DNA of 64,000 nt from Actinomadura flavalba DSM 45200 (lineage in GTDB: Bacteria; Actinomycetota; Actinomycetes; Streptosporangiales; Streptosporangiaceae), in assembly GCF_000374305.1 (NCBI RefSeq), contig NZ_KB894096.1, forward strand, positions 434,001-498,000, in the 5' to 3' direction. Shown one piece after another: positions 7,816-17,180 of the stretch; the stretch's first letter is position 1; each line of letters starts with the position of its first letter. A program made the position numbers and the translations under genes. Below the pieces are notes generated by a model. It searched no databases. It was not told the origin of the DNA and saw nothing but the letters and a program-made list of their open reading frames with translations.

Positions 7816-8838
7816 TCACGGGACGTCCGATCCGGGACGCCCGCCCCCCGCGCCGCGCTGCGCGGCCACGGTGTAGACGGGATCGGCGGCGCTCGCCCGG
7901 CCCGCCTCGAACACCGCGAACCGCGTGCACGCCGAGCCCGCGAGCAGCGCGAGCCCCGACGCCGCCGCGACCGCGCGGTGCCGCCGTCCGGCCAGCGCCG
8001 CCGTCACGGCGCCGCCCACGGTGAGGACCTGGGCGACCCGGGACAGCCGGGCCGGACGTCCCGACCGGTACACCTCGGCGGTGCGTCCCAGCGCCCGCCG
8101 CATCTTGGCGTTGACGGTCAGCTCGGTGGCCGCGCCGAGCACGGCCGCCGCGCGCGCCGGGCCGGTCTGCCCGGTCGGGGCGGCCAGCAGGCCGAGGCCG
8201 CCCGCCGCCGCCGTGGCCGAACCGGCGAACAGGAACGGCAGCTCGCGGTAGGCGCCGTGCCAGGCCGGGACGGCGGTGTCGGAGATGAGCACGGCCGTGT
8301 AGGACGCGACGGCCGGTCCGGTGAGCGCCGCCCAGCCCGTCGCGGCGCGGCCGGTGCGCGGGAACCACCCCGTCACGTCGGTGACGGCGGCGAGCCCGGC
8401 CGCCGGGCCGTACATCGCCAGAATCCACGACCCCATGCTCATCGGCGACGTCGGCTTGAACACCCGGAGCATGTTGTAGAACCGCTCGGGACGGCCGAGG
8501 TCGTGGATGAGCAGGCCGGTGGACAGCCCGATCGCCGTCAGCCCGCCGACCTTGCCCGCGCGGGCCAGCGCCGGGCGCCCGGTGAGCTGCGCCCCGGCCG
8601 CCATGACCGACGACGCGCCCGCCAGGCCGCCCAGGAACAGGTAGCCCGCGATGTCGCGGGCGCTCCAGGTCGGCTCCTTGATGATGGGACGCCCGTAGTA
8701 CGAGCCGAACTCGGCGCGCGGCACCATCGAGCGCTCCCGCGTCCCGCCCCGGCGGCGGCCGCCCTGCTCCCCCGGGCTCGCCTCGCGGCCGGGCCGCTGG
8801 TTCCGCTCGCCCGCCCGGGTGACCTGTGCCTCGCTCAT
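7816..8838 (-). CDS. NrfD/PsrC-like membrane subunit of formate dehydrogenase
   Basis: 340 residues. After an Arg/Gly-rich cytoplasmic N-terminus of about 45 residues come a short conserved segment (SYYGRPIIKEP) and about eight hydrophobic helices, as in NrfD/polysulfide reductase anchors that pass electrons to menaquinone. The start at 8838 overlaps the stop of the Fe-S subunit (ATGA) and has GGAGGG upstream, so the genes are translationally coupled. It replaces the cytochrome b FdnI-type subunit of enterobacteria. No haem-ligand pattern is needed for this family. Confidence 0.85.
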   Translation of the reverse strand: MSEAQVTRAGERNQRPGREASPGEQGGRRRGGTRERSMVPRAEFGSYYGRPIIKEPTWSARDIAGYLFLGGLAGASSVMAAGAQLTGRPALARAGKVGGLTAIGLSTGLLIHDLGRPERFYNMLRVFKPTSPMSMGSWILAMYGPAAGLAAVTDVTGWFPRTGRAATGWAALTGPAVASYTAVLISDTAVPAWHGAYRELPFLFAGSATAAAGGLGLLAAPTGQTGPARAAAVLGAATELTVNAKMRRALGRTAEVYRSGRPARLSRVAQVLTVGGAVTAALAGRRHRAVAAASGLALLAGSACTRFAVFEAGRASAADPVYTVAAQRGAGGGRPGSDVP

Positions 8839-9734
8839 CGACGCCCTCCGATCCGGTCGCCCACCGCGAACGCGGCGGCGATGCCGCCGACGAGGGTCAG
8901 CGCGGCGACCGCGCCGTGCCGCCACATCGACGGCAGGTCGCGGGTGGTGACGAACGGGTCCGGCGGGAGCCCGTAGGTCTCCGGTTCGTCCAGCAGCAGG
9001 AAGAACGCGCCGTCGCCGCCGACGCCGTCGTCCGGATCATGGCCGTAGAGGCGCGCGTCGGCGACGCCCGCGTCATGGAGCTGCTCGACGCGCTCGGCGG
9101 CGCGCTCGCGCAGTTCGTCGAGCGGGCCGTACTGGATCGAGTCGGTCGGGCACGCCTTCGCGCAGGCCGGTTCCTGGCCGTCGGAGATGCGGTCGTAGCA
9201 CAGCGTGCACTTCCAGACGCGGCCGTCCTCCTCGCGCTGGTCGATGACGCCGTACGGGCAGGCGGGCACGCAGTAGCCGCAGCCGTTGCAGATGTCCTCC
9301 TGGACGACGACCGTGCCGAACTCGGTGCGGAACAGCGAGCCGGTCGGGCACACGTCCAGGCAGGCCGCGTGCGTGCAGTGCTTGCAGACGTCCGAGGCCA
9401 TGAGCCAGCGCAGGTCGGCGCGCTCGCCCGCCAGGCCGAGGACGTCCACGCCGTCGTACTCCAGGCCCGGGTCCTGCTCGCCGATCGGCCTGCGCTGCTC
9501 GATGAACGCCACGTGCCGCCAGGTGTCGGCGCCGAGGCCCTGGGTGTTGTCGTAGGACATGCCGGTGAAGGTCAGGCCGTCCTCGGGGACCATGTTCCAT
9601 TCCTTGCACGCCACCTCGCACGCCTTGCAGCCGATGCACACCGAGGTGTCGGTGAAGAACCCCATCCGGGGCGGGTGGTCGCGGTGCCCGGCGTCCCCCG
9701 CGACGTCGTGCAGCTCACCGGTGATCCGGCCCAT
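8835..9734 (-). CDS. Formate dehydrogenase Fe-S (beta) subunit
   Basis: 299 residues with 16 Cys in four ferredoxin-type sets: CIGCKACEVAC near residue 35, CKHCTHAACLDVC near 120, CNGCGYCVPAC near 155, and CTLC...CAKAC near 175-205. It wires the catalytic subunit to the membrane anchor through four [4Fe-4S] clusters. Start ATG 9734 has GGAGGTG before it and lies 2 nt after the alpha stop. Unlike E. coli FdnH it has no C-terminal transmembrane helix of clear length; only a modest hydrophobic stretch (ALTLVGGIAAAFAVG) is near the end. Confidence 0.9.
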   Translation of the reverse strand: MGRITGELHDVAGDAGHRDHPPRMGFFTDTSVCIGCKACEVACKEWNMVPEDGLTFTGMSYDNTQGLGADTWRHVAFIEQRRPIGEQDPGLEYDGVDVLGLAGERADLRWLMASDVCKHCTHAACLDVCPTGSLFRTEFGTVVVQEDICNGCGYCVPACPYGVIDQREEDGRVWKCTLCYDRISDGQEPACAKACPTDSIQYGPLDELRERAAERVEQLHDAGVADARLYGHDPDDGVGGDGAFFLLLDEPETYGLPPDPFVTTRDLPSMWRHGAVAALTLVGGIAAAFAVGDRIGGRR

Positions 9735-9736
9735 CG

Positions 9737-12700
9737 TCACACCTCCATGCCCGTGGTCGCGTCGATGCCCGCCCGCTCGCGGTAGGAGCGCACGAAGGCC
9801 GGGCGGTCCGGGCCGCGCGGGCGGCGGCCGGGCCGGATGTCGGCGGTCAGCGCCTTGACCTCCTGGATGTGCACGTTCGGGTCGAGCGCGATGGCCGACA
9901 GCTCGTTGGCCGCGTCGCCGGTGGCGTATCCGTTCGGGCCCCAGTGGTAGGGCAGGCCGATCTGGTGGACGACGCGCCCGCCGACCCGCAGCGGCGCGAT
10001 CCGGTCGGTGACGAGCACCCGCGCCTCGATCGCGTTGCGGGCGGTGACGATCGTGGCCCAGCCGCCGTGCTCCAGCCGCGCCCGCTCGGCCAGCTCCGGC
10101 GACACCTCGCAGAAGAACTCCGGCTGGAGCTCGGCCAGGTACGGCGACCAGCGCGACATGCCGCCCGCCGTGAAGTGCTCGGTGAGCCGGTACGTCGTCA
10201 CCACGTACGGGAACACGTCGGCGCCCGGCTCGTCGCCGCTCGGGTGCGGCCGGTTGTCCTCGGCGGTCGGCATCGAGCGGACCGGGTTGCGGGGGTGGCG
10301 CGGGTAGAGCGGGTTGCCGAACGGGGAGTCCTGCGGCTCGTAGTGGGCGGGCAGCGGGCCGTCCACCAGCCCGGCCGGGGCGAACAGCCAGCCGCGCCCG
10401 TCGGCCTGGAGGATGAACGGCTCGTCGCCGCGCAGCGCGGCCGGGCCGGTCGCGCCGTCGGGCGGCACGTAGTCCGGGGCCTTGTCGTGGACGAAGTCGG
10501 GATCGTCGTGGCCGGTCCAGCGCCCGGCGTCGGCGTCCCACCAGACGAGCGCCTTGCGCTCGCTCCACGGGCGGCCCTGCGGATCGGCCGACGCCCGGTT
10601 GTACAGGATGCGGCGGTTAGCGGGCCACGACCACGCCCACTCGGCGGCGATCCAGTCCTGGTCGTCGGTGTGCTTGCGGCGGGCGGCCTGGTTGACGCCG
10701 TCGGCGTACACGCCGCAGTAGATCCAGCAGCCGCACGTCGTGGAGCCGTCGCCGCGGATCTGCTCGTAGGACGACAGCGGCGCGCCGTCTGGGCCGTGCC
10801 CGTTGATCTCGGCGAGGACGGCCTCGGCGGACGGCTCGTCGTGCGGCCCCTCGGTCGGGTAGTCCCAGGTGAGGTCGAGGACGGGCCGGTCGCGGTCGTC
10901 GGCCGACCCGGCCAGCCGCTCGCGGACCAGCCGGCCCAGGTGGTAGGTGAACCACAGGTCGCTGCGGGCGTCCCCGGCCGGGTGGACCGCCGCGTGGTGC
11001 CACTGGAGCATCCGGTTGGTGTTGGTGAAGCTGCCGGACTTCTCGGTGTGCGCGGCGGCGGGGAAGAAGAACACCTCGGTGCCGACGTCCTCGGTGCGCA
11101 TCTCGCCCGACTCGATCTCGGGCCCGTCCTTCCACCACGTCGCGCTCTCGATGAGCGAGAAGTCGCGGACGACGAGCCATTCCAGCTCGGCCATGCCGAG
11201 CCGCTGCATCCGGGCGTTCGCCGATCCGACCGCCGGGTTCTCGCCCATCAGGAAGTAGCCCTTGCAGACGCCCTCGCGCTGCGCCAGCACCGTCTCGTAG
11301 GTGCTGTGCGCGCCCGTCAGGCGCGGCAGGTAGTCGAACGCGAAGTCGGTGTCCTCGGTGGCGGCGTCGCCCCACCACGCCTTGAGCAGGCTGACGGCGT
11401 AGGAGCGCATGTTGCCCCAGTAGCCCTTGGTCGGGGCGTCGGCGCTGACCCAGCCGTCCAGGTCCTCGTGGAGGTGGGCGTGCGGCATCGGGAGGTAGCC
11501 GGGCAGCAGGTCGTACAGGGTCGGGATGTCGGACGAACCCTGGATGCTGGCGTGCCCGCGCAGCGCCTGGATGCCGCCGCCGGGGCGGCCGATGTTGCCG
11601 AGCAGCAGTTGCAGGATGCTGGCCGCGCGGATGTACTGAGAGCCGACCGTGTGCTGCGTCCAGCCGACCGCGTAGGCGAACGCGCTGGTGCGGTCGCGGC
11701 CCGAGTTGCGGACCAGCGCGTCGCAGACCTTGGCGAGCTGCTCGGGCGGCACGCCGCAGATCTCCTGCACGACCTCGGGCGTGTAGCGGGCGTAGTGCCG
11801 CTTGAGCACCTGGAACACGCAGCGCGGGTCGCGCAGCGTCTCGTCGCGGCGCGGGTGCCCCGCCCCGAGCCGGGCGCCGCCCGCGCCCCGGCTCTCGGAC
11901 GGCCCGGCGGTCCTGCCGGTGCCCGCGCGGCCGACGCGCCGCTCGTAGCCGACGTCGCGCTGGCCGGACGCGGCGGCGACGTCCAGGCCGTCGTAGTGCC
12001 AGCTATCGATGTCGTATTCGCGGCCGTGGGCGTCCAGGCCGGAGAAGACGCCGTCCAGGTCCTCGGTGTCGCGGAAGTCCTCGTTCAGGATCGTGGAGGC
12101 GTTGGTGTAGGCCAGGACGTACTCGCGGAAGTAGGCGCCGGTGCTGAGGACGTGGTTGATGATCGCGCCGAGGAAGGCGATGTCGCTGCCCGCCCGGATC
12201 GGGACGTGCAGGTCGGCGACGGCGCTGGTGCGGGTGTAGCGCGGGTCGACGTGGATGATCGTGGCGCCGCGCGCCTTGGCCTCCATCACCCACTGGAACC
12301 CGACCGGGTGCGCCTCGGCGAAGTTGGAGCCCTGCACGACGATGCAGTCGGCGTGCTGGAGGTCCTGGAGGAACGTGGTGGCGCCGCCGCGCCCGAACGA
12401 GGTGCCGAGGCCCGCGACGGTGGAACTGTGGCAGACCCGCGCCTGGTTCTCGACCTGGACGACGCCGAGCGCGGTGAACAGCTTCTTGATGAGGTAGTTC
12501 TCCTCGTTGTCCAGCGTGGCGCCGCCCAGGCTGGCCAGGCCGAGGGTGCGGCGGACGCGGGTGTCTCCGGCGGTCCACTCGAAGGTGTCGCGGCGGGTCG
12601 TCACGACGCGGTCCGCGACCATGTTCATGGCCGTCTCCAGGTCGAGCGTCTCCCACTCGGTGCCGTGCGGGCGCCGGTACAGCACCTTGTGGCGGCGGGC

Positions 12701-12997
12701 CGCGCCGGTGGTGAGCTGGAGTGTGGCCGAGCCCTTGGGGCACAGCCGTCCCCGGCTGACCGGGGAGGCCGGGTCGCCCTCGATCTGCACGACCTTCTCG
12801 TCCTTGACGAAGATCTGCTGCCCGCAGCCCACCGCGCAGTACGGGCAGATCGACTTCACCACGCGGTCGGCCGTGGCCGTGCGCGGGCGCAGCCCGGCGG
12901 TGCGCGCCGACTCGGCGGCGGCGCCCCGGCCGAGCCGGTCCGACCCGGTCACCTGACGGTAGACGGGCCAGCTCTCGATGCGTTCACGGATGCCCAC
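9737..12997 (-). CDS. Formate dehydrogenase catalytic (alpha) subunit, Cys form
   Basis: 1086 residues, FdnG/FdoG-like molybdopterin oxidoreductase oxidising formate to CO2. The N-terminal [4Fe-4S] ligands are Cys51, 54, 58 and 86. The metal-ligand site reads NQARVCHSSTV with Cys189 (codon TGC) where E. coli FdnG has Sec, followed by the expected His. MGD-binding segments follow (AEAHPVGFQWVMEAK; VDPRYTRT). A low-complexity Gly/Arg insert lies near residues 355-385, and the molybdopterin dinucleotide-binding fold is C-terminal. No twin-arginine signal is visible, so the site of action is unclear. It is the first gene of the alpha-beta-anchor operon. FdhD, which sulfurates the cofactor, is encoded at 15166. 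Confidence 0.9.
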   Translation of the reverse strand: MGIRERIESWPVYRQVTGSDRLGRGAAAESARTAGLRPRTATADRVVKSICPYCAVGCGQQIFVKDEKVVQIEGDPASPVSRGRLCPKGSATLQLTTGAARRHKVLYRRPHGTEWETLDLETAMNMVADRVVTTRRDTFEWTAGDTRVRRTLGLASLGGATLDNEENYLIKKLFTALGVVQVENQARVCHSSTVAGLGTSFGRGGATTFLQDLQHADCIVVQGSNFAEAHPVGFQWVMEAKARGATIIHVDPRYTRTSAVADLHVPIRAGSDIAFLGAIINHVLSTGAYFREYVLAYTNASTILNEDFRDTEDLDGVFSGLDAHGREYDIDSWHYDGLDVAAASGQRDVGYERRVGRAGTGRTAGPSESRGAGGARLGAGHPRRDETLRDPRCVFQVLKRHYARYTPEVVQEICGVPPEQLAKVCDALVRNSGRDRTSAFAYAVGWTQHTVGSQYIRAASILQLLLGNIGRPGGGIQALRGHASIQGSSDIPTLYDLLPGYLPMPHAHLHEDLDGWVSADAPTKGYWGNMRSYAVSLLKAWWGDAATEDTDFAFDYLPRLTGAHSTYETVLAQREGVCKGYFLMGENPAVGSANARMQRLGMAELEWLVVRDFSLIESATWWKDGPEIESGEMRTEDVGTEVFFFPAAAHTEKSGSFTNTNRMLQWHHAAVHPAGDARSDLWFTYHLGRLVRERLAGSADDRDRPVLDLTWDYPTEGPHDEPSAEAVLAEINGHGPDGAPLSSYEQIRGDGSTTCGCWIYCGVYADGVNQAARRKHTDDQDWIAAEWAWSWPANRRILYNRASADPQGRPWSERKALVWWDADAGRWTGHDDPDFVHDKAPDYVPPDGATGPAALRGDEPFILQADGRGWLFAPAGLVDGPLPAHYEPQDSPFGNPLYPRHPRNPVRSMPTAEDNRPHPSGDEPGADVFPYVVTTYRLTEHFTAGGMSRWSPYLAELQPEFFCEVSPELAERARLEHGGWATIVTARNAIEARVLVTDRIAPLRVGGRVVHQIGLPYHWGPNGYATGDAANELSAIALDPNVHIQEVKALTADIRPGRRPRGPDRPAFVRSYRERAGIDATTGMEV

Positions 12998-13130
12998 GGA
13001 TCGTCCTCCCGGCTCGGTTGACCGGCCCCTACCCCGTCGGCGGGCGCGTCGATCATCCGGAGGAGGCGCAGGTCAGGTGTCATGCGGGGCGCCGCCGGGC
13101 AGGGTGGGCGCAGAGGGGAAGGAGCCGGGC

Positions 13131-13421
13131 ATGGGACGCGAACGGGAGCCGGGCGACCGCCGCGCGGGCGGCGTCGAGCACGGCAAGGCCCTCGCCGGGG
13201 CGCCGTGGGGGCGCAGCGCGCTCAACCTGCGGCTGCTGCTGGCCGGGTTCGGGCTGGTGATCTGCGTGGGCCTGGGCGTCCTGTCCTGGGCGGTCGGCTA
13301 TCCCTGGCTCGGCGTCGTGCTGTTCGTGCTCGCGGCGGTCGCCCTCGTCGACCTGGTCGTCGTGGGACGCCGCGTGAAGCGCCGCCGCGAGCGCGGCGAG
13401 CACCACACGCTGTTCGAGTGA
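13131..13421 (+). CDS. Small two-helix membrane protein, DUF6343-like
   Basis: 96 residues. A charged N-terminus (about 28 residues) precedes SALNLRLLLAGFGL and two hydrophobic helices, then an Arg-rich cytoplasmic tail ending HHTLFE, resembling actinobacterial DUF6343 proteins. The start is chosen by AAGGAG 7 nt before ATG 13131. It is divergent from the formate dehydrogenase operon and nearly abuts the SDR gene tail to tail. Function unknown. Confidence 0.75.
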   Translation: MGREREPGDRRAGGVEHGKALAGAPWGRSALNLRLLLAGFGLVICVGLGVLSWAVGYPWLGVVLFVLAAVALVDLVVVGRRVKRRRERGEHHTLFE

Positions 13422-13428
13422 CCGTCCG

Positions 13429-14187
13429 CTAGAGCGTGGTCAGGCCGCCGTCCACCGGGATGACCGCGCCGTTGACGAACGAGCCCGCGCGGCTGGCCAG
13501 GAACACCGCCGCGCCCGCCATGTCGTCGGGACGGCCGATGCGGCGCAGCGGCACCGCCGCCGCGATCGTGTCACCGAACGCCTCCAGCGTCGCCGCCATC
13601 ATCTTCGACTCGAACGGGCCGGGCGCCACCGCGTTCACGGTGATGTGCTGCGGCCCCAGCTCCTTGGCCAGGACGCGGGTGAGCTGGTGCACGGCCGCCT
13701 TGCTGGTGGTGTAGGAGTAGCGCTCGCCGGGCGTCATGATGCCGTCGATCGACCCGATGTTGATCACGCGGGCGGGGTCGTCCGGCGTCGCCGCCGCGCG
13801 CAGCGCGGGCAGCAGCGCGCGGGTGAGGTAGAACGGCGCCTTGAGGTTGAGGTCGACGACCTTGTCCCACGCCGACGCGGGGAACTCCTCCAGCGGCGCG
13901 CCCCAGGTGGCGCCCGCGTTGTTCACCAGGATGTGCAGCGGCCCGTCGCCGACGGCCTCGGCCAGCCGCAGGCACTCGGCCTCCGTGCTGATGTCGGCGG
14001 GCACCGGCACGGCCTCACCGAACGCGGACAGCTCCTTGGCCGCCTGCTCGCACGCCTCGGCCTTGCGGGAGCTGACGTAGACCTTCGCGGCCCCGGCCTG
14101 GAGCAGCCCCCGGGCGATCATCAGGCCGATGCCCCGGGTACCGCCGGTGACCAGCGCGGTCTTGCCGGTGAGGCTGAACAGATCCAT
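13429..14187 (-). CDS. SDR family NAD(P)-dependent oxidoreductase
   Basis: 252 residues, a classical short-chain dehydrogenase. The cofactor motif TGGTRGIG is at 14-21, NNAG near 89, the active-site Ser in NIGSIDG near 143, and Tyr/Lys in YSYTTSK near 156-162. C-terminal VDGG is present. An Arg in SSRK after beta-2 (near residue 40) favours NADPH. It is most like FabG/RhlG-type 3-oxoacyl or sugar reductases. The substrate is unknown and no pathway neighbours are evident. Confidence 0.85.
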   Translation of the reverse strand: MDLFSLTGKTALVTGGTRGIGLMIARGLLQAGAAKVYVSSRKAEACEQAAKELSAFGEAVPVPADISTEAECLRLAEAVGDGPLHILVNNAGATWGAPLEEFPASAWDKVVDLNLKAPFYLTRALLPALRAAATPDDPARVINIGSIDGIMTPGERYSYTTSKAAVHQLTRVLAKELGPQHITVNAVAPGPFESKMMAATLEAFGDTIAAAVPLRRIGRPDDMAGAAVFLASRAGSFVNGAVIPVDGGLTTL

Positions 14188-14280
14188 GGCGGGGGTCCTC
14201 CTGTGACGGCCGTCCGGACGGATCGTCCGACCGTACCGGGGGCGTGCGGGCGTCCGGCGGGCGGGGCGTACGGTGGAGGG

Positions 14281-14457
14281 ATGCGGCGCCGCACGCGGAC
14301 CTACCTGATCATGATGGGCTGCTGCCTGGCGCTGTTCGTCGGCGCGTGGGCCGTCGTGGTGCGGTTCTCGCCGCTCGCCGCCGTCCTGATGTCGGTCGTC
14401 GCGGCGGTCATCCCGCCGATCGCCGTGATCATCGCCAACGGCGGCCGCGAGCGCTGA
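14281..14457 (+). CDS. Small membrane protein, DUF3099-like
   Basis: 58 residues: an Arg-rich start (MRRRTRTYLIMMG) and two hydrophobic helices ending IIANGGRER, the characteristic tail of actinobacterial DUF3099 proteins. ATG 14281 directly follows GGAGGG, and TACGGT sits 6 nt before the start codon as a possible -10 element, so the transcript may be nearly leaderless. Function unknown. Confidence 0.7.
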   Translation: MRRRTRTYLIMMGCCLALFVGAWAVVVRFSPLAAVLMSVVAAVIPPIAVIIANGGRER

Positions 14458-14501
14458 CCCCGGCCGCGTGCCGCCGTCCCCGGCCGGGCAGGATCGGCAG
14501 T

Positions 14502-15128
14502 GTGGAACCGGGGGCGTTCGCGGCGGCGCTGGACCTGGCGGGCATCTTCGTGTTCGCCGTGTCCGGCGCGCTCGCGGCCGTCCGGCAGCGGCTCGACGTC
14601 GTCGGCATGGTCGTGCTCGCCGAGATCACCGCGCTCGGCGGCGGCATCCTGCGCGACCTGGTGATCGGCGCCGTCCCACCGGCGGCGTTCACCAGCCTCG
14701 GGTACGCGCTGACGCCGCTCGTGGCGTCCGCGCTGGTGTTCTTCTGGCATCCACAGGTGACGCGGCTGTATCCGGCGGTGCTGTTCTTCGACGCGGCCGG
14801 GCTCGGCCTGTTCTGCGCCACCGGCACGCTGAAGGCCCTGGTGTACGGGCTGTCGCCGCTGCACGCCGCGCTGCTCGGCGTCGTCACCGCGTGCGGCGGC
14901 GGCATCCTGCGCGACATGCTCAGCGGCCAGATCCCCTCGGTGCTGTACGACCGTCAGCTCTACGCGCTGCCCGCCGCGCTCGGCTCGTCCGTCGTCGCGG
15001 TGTCGTGGGTGCTGGGCCCGCGCGGCGGCGTCGTCACGACGTCCGCCGCCGTCCTGGCCTTCGGCCTGCGCGTCCTCGCCCTGCGGCGCGGCTGGCGGGC
15101 TCCGCGCCCGCGCGGTGTGCACGACTAG
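14502..15128 (+). CDS. TRIC-type cation channel family protein (YadS/UPF0126)
   Basis: 208 residues with seven hydrophobic helices and the duplicated family signature: [15 protein letters not shown] near residue 45 and [17 protein letters not shown] near 130, one in each half-repeat. Bacterial members form homotrimeric cation channels in the plasma membrane. GTG 14502 is the start that begins the first helix; longer in-frame extensions overlap the preceding gene. Confidence 0.85.
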   Translation: MEPGAFAAALDLAGIFVFAVSGALAAVRQRLDVVGMVVLAEITALGGGILRDLVIGAVPPAAFTSLGYALTPLVASALVFFWHPQVTRLYPAVLFFDAAGLGLFCATGTLKALVYGLSPLHAALLGVVTACGGGILRDMLSGQIPSVLYDRQLYALPAALGSSVVAVSWVLGPRGGVVTTSAAVLAFGLRVLALRRGWRAPRPRGVHD

Positions 15129-15165
15129 AGGGGAGAGCGCGCCCGCAGCGGGTAGCGTCCTTCGC

Positions 15166-15978
15166 ATGGGGCGGATCACGGTGCGCAGGCCGGTGCTGCG
15201 GGTCAGCACGAGCGGGACGCGCGGACGGCGGCCCGACACGCTCGCCGTGGAGGAGCCGCTGGAGATCCGCGTCGCGGGACGCCCGCTGACGATCACCATG
15301 CGGACGCCCGGCGACGACTTCGACCTGGTGACCGGCTTCCTGGTCGCCGAGGGCGTCGTCGCCGCGCCCGGCGACGTCGCGGCGCTGCGCTACTGCGCCG
15401 ACACCGTCGAGCAGAACACGCTGGACGTCGTCCTGGCGCCCGGCGTCGCCCCGCCGGACGCCGCGCTGACCCGGGCGTTCACCACGACGAGCGCGTGCGG
15501 GGTGTGCGGCAAGTCCAGCATCGAGGCGCTGGCCGCCGAGCGCCGGTACGACGTGGCCGCCGACACCGTCACGGTGGACACCGGCGTCCTGGCCGCGCTG
15601 CCCGGGCGGCTCCGCGACGCCCAGCGCGTCTTCGACCGCACCGGCGGCCTGCACGCGGCCGGGCTGTTCACCGCCGCCGGGGAGGCGCTGGCCGTCCGCG
15701 AGGACGTCGGCCGCCACAACGCGGTCGACAAGGTCGTCGGCTGGGCGCTGCGCGAGGGCCGCCTCCCGCTGCGCGGCACCGTGCTCATGGTGAGCGGCCG
15801 CGCGTCCTTCGAGCTGACGCAGAAGGCCGCGCAGGCGGGCATCCCGATCCTGGCGGCGGTCTCGGCGCCCTCGTCGCTGGCCGTCGACCTCGCCGACGAC
15901 GCGGGCCTCACCCTCATCGGCTTCCTGCGCGGCGACACGATGAACGTCTACACGGCTCCCGAACGCGTCCCGACCTGA
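15166..15978 (+). CDS. fdhD: Formate dehydrogenase accessory sulfurtransferase FdhD
   Basis: 270 residues. The essential CxxC is Cys111-Cys114 within [11 protein letters not shown]. Other FdhD blocks are [11 protein letters not shown] near 49-60, [11 protein letters not shown] near 185, and [13 protein letters not shown] near 210. FdhD carries sulfur from a cysteine desulfurase to the Mo-bisMGD cofactor of formate dehydrogenase, so it partners the enzyme at 8.8-13 kb; SufS at 46 kb or another desulfurase could supply the sulfur. TAGCGT lies exactly 7 nt before the ATG, suggesting a leaderless transcript. Confidence 0.92.
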   Translation: MGRITVRRPVLRVSTSGTRGRRPDTLAVEEPLEIRVAGRPLTITMRTPGDDFDLVTGFLVAEGVVAAPGDVAALRYCADTVEQNTLDVVLAPGVAPPDAALTRAFTTTSACGVCGKSSIEALAAERRYDVAADTVTVDTGVLAALPGRLRDAQRVFDRTGGLHAAGLFTAAGEALAVREDVGRHNAVDKVVGWALREGRLPLRGTVLMVSGRASFELTQKAAQAGIPILAAVSAPSSLAVDLADDAGLTLIGFLRGDTMNVYTAPERVPT

Positions 15979-16032
15979 GCCTTTGTCACTCCCGCACGAC
16001 ATTCGCCCGCCCGGCCGTGCCCTGGGGGACAA

Positions 16033-16050
16033 GCGGGCCGACCGGCCCGC
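16033..16050 (+). terminator. Hairpin downstream of fdhD
   Basis: A 7-bp all-GC stem (16033-16039 with 16044-16050) with loop GACC, 55 nt beyond the fdhD stop and before the promoter region of the next gene. No U-tract. Confidence 0.4.
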
Positions 16051-16141
16051 GTGAGTTCATCACTTGGAGATACGGAGCGGTAAGGAAGGTCTGTACCCTT
16101 CGTCGCAGTGCGGCAATCGGTGCGGATGTGAGGAGCGCGAA

Positions 16142-17074
16142 ATGACGAGGCCCCCGGAGTCGGACGAGACGGTGTTCGACATCGACGAGCGGCATCCCCC
16201 GATCAAGACGCGCCGGGTCTCGTTCGACTGGACGAAGACGCCGCTGCACTGGATTCCGGGCGACCCCGTCGGGACGCACATCATCAACTCGTTCCACATC
16301 GTCCTGCCCGAGGGCGAGAAGTGGTTCATCCAGTGCGTCAAGGACGCGCGCCCGTACATCAAGGACGAGCGCCTGCTGGAGGAGATCCGCGGCTTCATCG
16401 GGCAGGAGATGGTGCACGCGCGGTCGCACCAGGGCGTGTTGGACCAGATCCTGGAGGCCAACGGGATCGACGTCACCAAGATCACCGTCCCGGCGGGCAA
16501 GGGCAACGCCGACCGGCCCGCGCAGATGGCCGAGCTGAAGAAGAAGAACCCGCGGTCGTGGCGGCGGCGGCTGCGGTTCGAGCTGGCGGCGGTCGCCTCG
16601 ATCGAGCACTACACGGCCGTGCTCGGCCAGTGGATCATGGACAACGACCGGCTGGACAAGGCCGGCGTCGACCCGACCATGCTGGACCTGCTGCGCTGGC
16701 ACGGCGCCGAGGAGGTCGAGCACCGCTCGGTCGTCTTCGACGTCTACAAGGCGGTCGGCGGCCGCTACCCCACACGCGCGTTCGCCTGGGTGGTGTCGCT
16801 GTTCTTCCTGTACTGGGCGCTGATCGGCGGGTCGCTGTACCTGCTCAAGCAGGACCCGACGTACGGCCGGGTCCGCCCGCTCAAGGTGCTGCGCCAGTAC
16901 CGGCGCTCGGTCCGGCAGGGGCACATCCCGGGCATCTTCAAGCTGCTTCTGGGCGAGGCCCCGGTCTACCTGCGCCCGTCGCACCACCCGTCGCAGGTGT
17001 GCAGCACGCCGCGCGCGCTGGAGTACCTGATGGGTTCGCCCGCCGCGCAGGCCGCCGGGTACGACCCGTACTAG
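16142..17074 (+). CDS. Predicted metal-dependent hydrolase (PF10118/COG3687)
   Basis: 310 residues, start set by GAGGAG before ATG 16142. The ferritin-like helical family is indicated by metal-ligand motifs GQEMVHARSH (near residue 84) and GAEEVEHRSVVFDVY (near 190), which supply Glu/His residues for a carboxylate-bridged metal pair. A central segment with EHYTAVLG fits too. A hydrophobic stretch (VVSLFFLYWALIGGSLYLL, near 220) suggests membrane association. The family has no settled substrate. It is followed co-directionally by an M24-fold protein and an EphD-like fusion, a grouping suggesting lipid or xenobiotic metabolism. Confidence 0.8.
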   Translation: MTRPPESDETVFDIDERHPPIKTRRVSFDWTKTPLHWIPGDPVGTHIINSFHIVLPEGEKWFIQCVKDARPYIKDERLLEEIRGFIGQEMVHARSHQGVLDQILEANGIDVTKITVPAGKGNADRPAQMAELKKKNPRSWRRRLRFELAAVASIEHYTAVLGQWIMDNDRLDKAGVDPTMLDLLRWHGAEEVEHRSVVFDVYKAVGGRYPTRAFAWVVSLFFLYWALIGGSLYLLKQDPTYGRVRPLKVLRQYRRSVRQGHIPGIFKLLLGEAPVYLRPSHHPSQVCSTPRALEYLMGSPAAQAAGYDPY

Positions 17075-17150
17075 ACGGTCCTCGACCGTTCCAATATCAC
17101 AGGTTCACCGCCGACGGCGAGGGTGTGGCGAGCGTCACCTCGCGGACACC

Positions 17151-17180
17151 TTGACCGGGGTTCAACCCCCGCGCTTAATT
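17151..17180 (+). promoter_or_regulatory. Promoter with internal palindromic operator before the M24 gene
   Basis: A -35 TTGACC (17151-17156) and -10 TTAATT (17175-17180) are 18 nt apart. The -10 lies 6 nt from GTG 17187, so the mRNA is probably leaderless. Between the two hexamers lies the perfect 13-nt palindrome GGGGTTCAACCCC (17157-17169), ideally placed for a repressor. No regulator gene adjoins it. Confidence 0.6.

Noticed and set aside
12420..12445. Search for an in-frame TGA (Sec) in the formate dehydrogenase catalytic site
   Set aside because: The codon is TGC for Cys; the frame is continuous through the site.
9869..13021. 1050-codon open frame on the plus strand
   Set aside because: Antisense to the formate dehydrogenase alpha gene; composition is repetitive Val/Arg/Gly and it has no recognisable domain or RBS.
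13429..14187. SDR gene considered as a member of the formate dehydrogenase locus
   Set aside because: It points toward the small membrane gene, has its own leader and no functional tie to formate metabolism.
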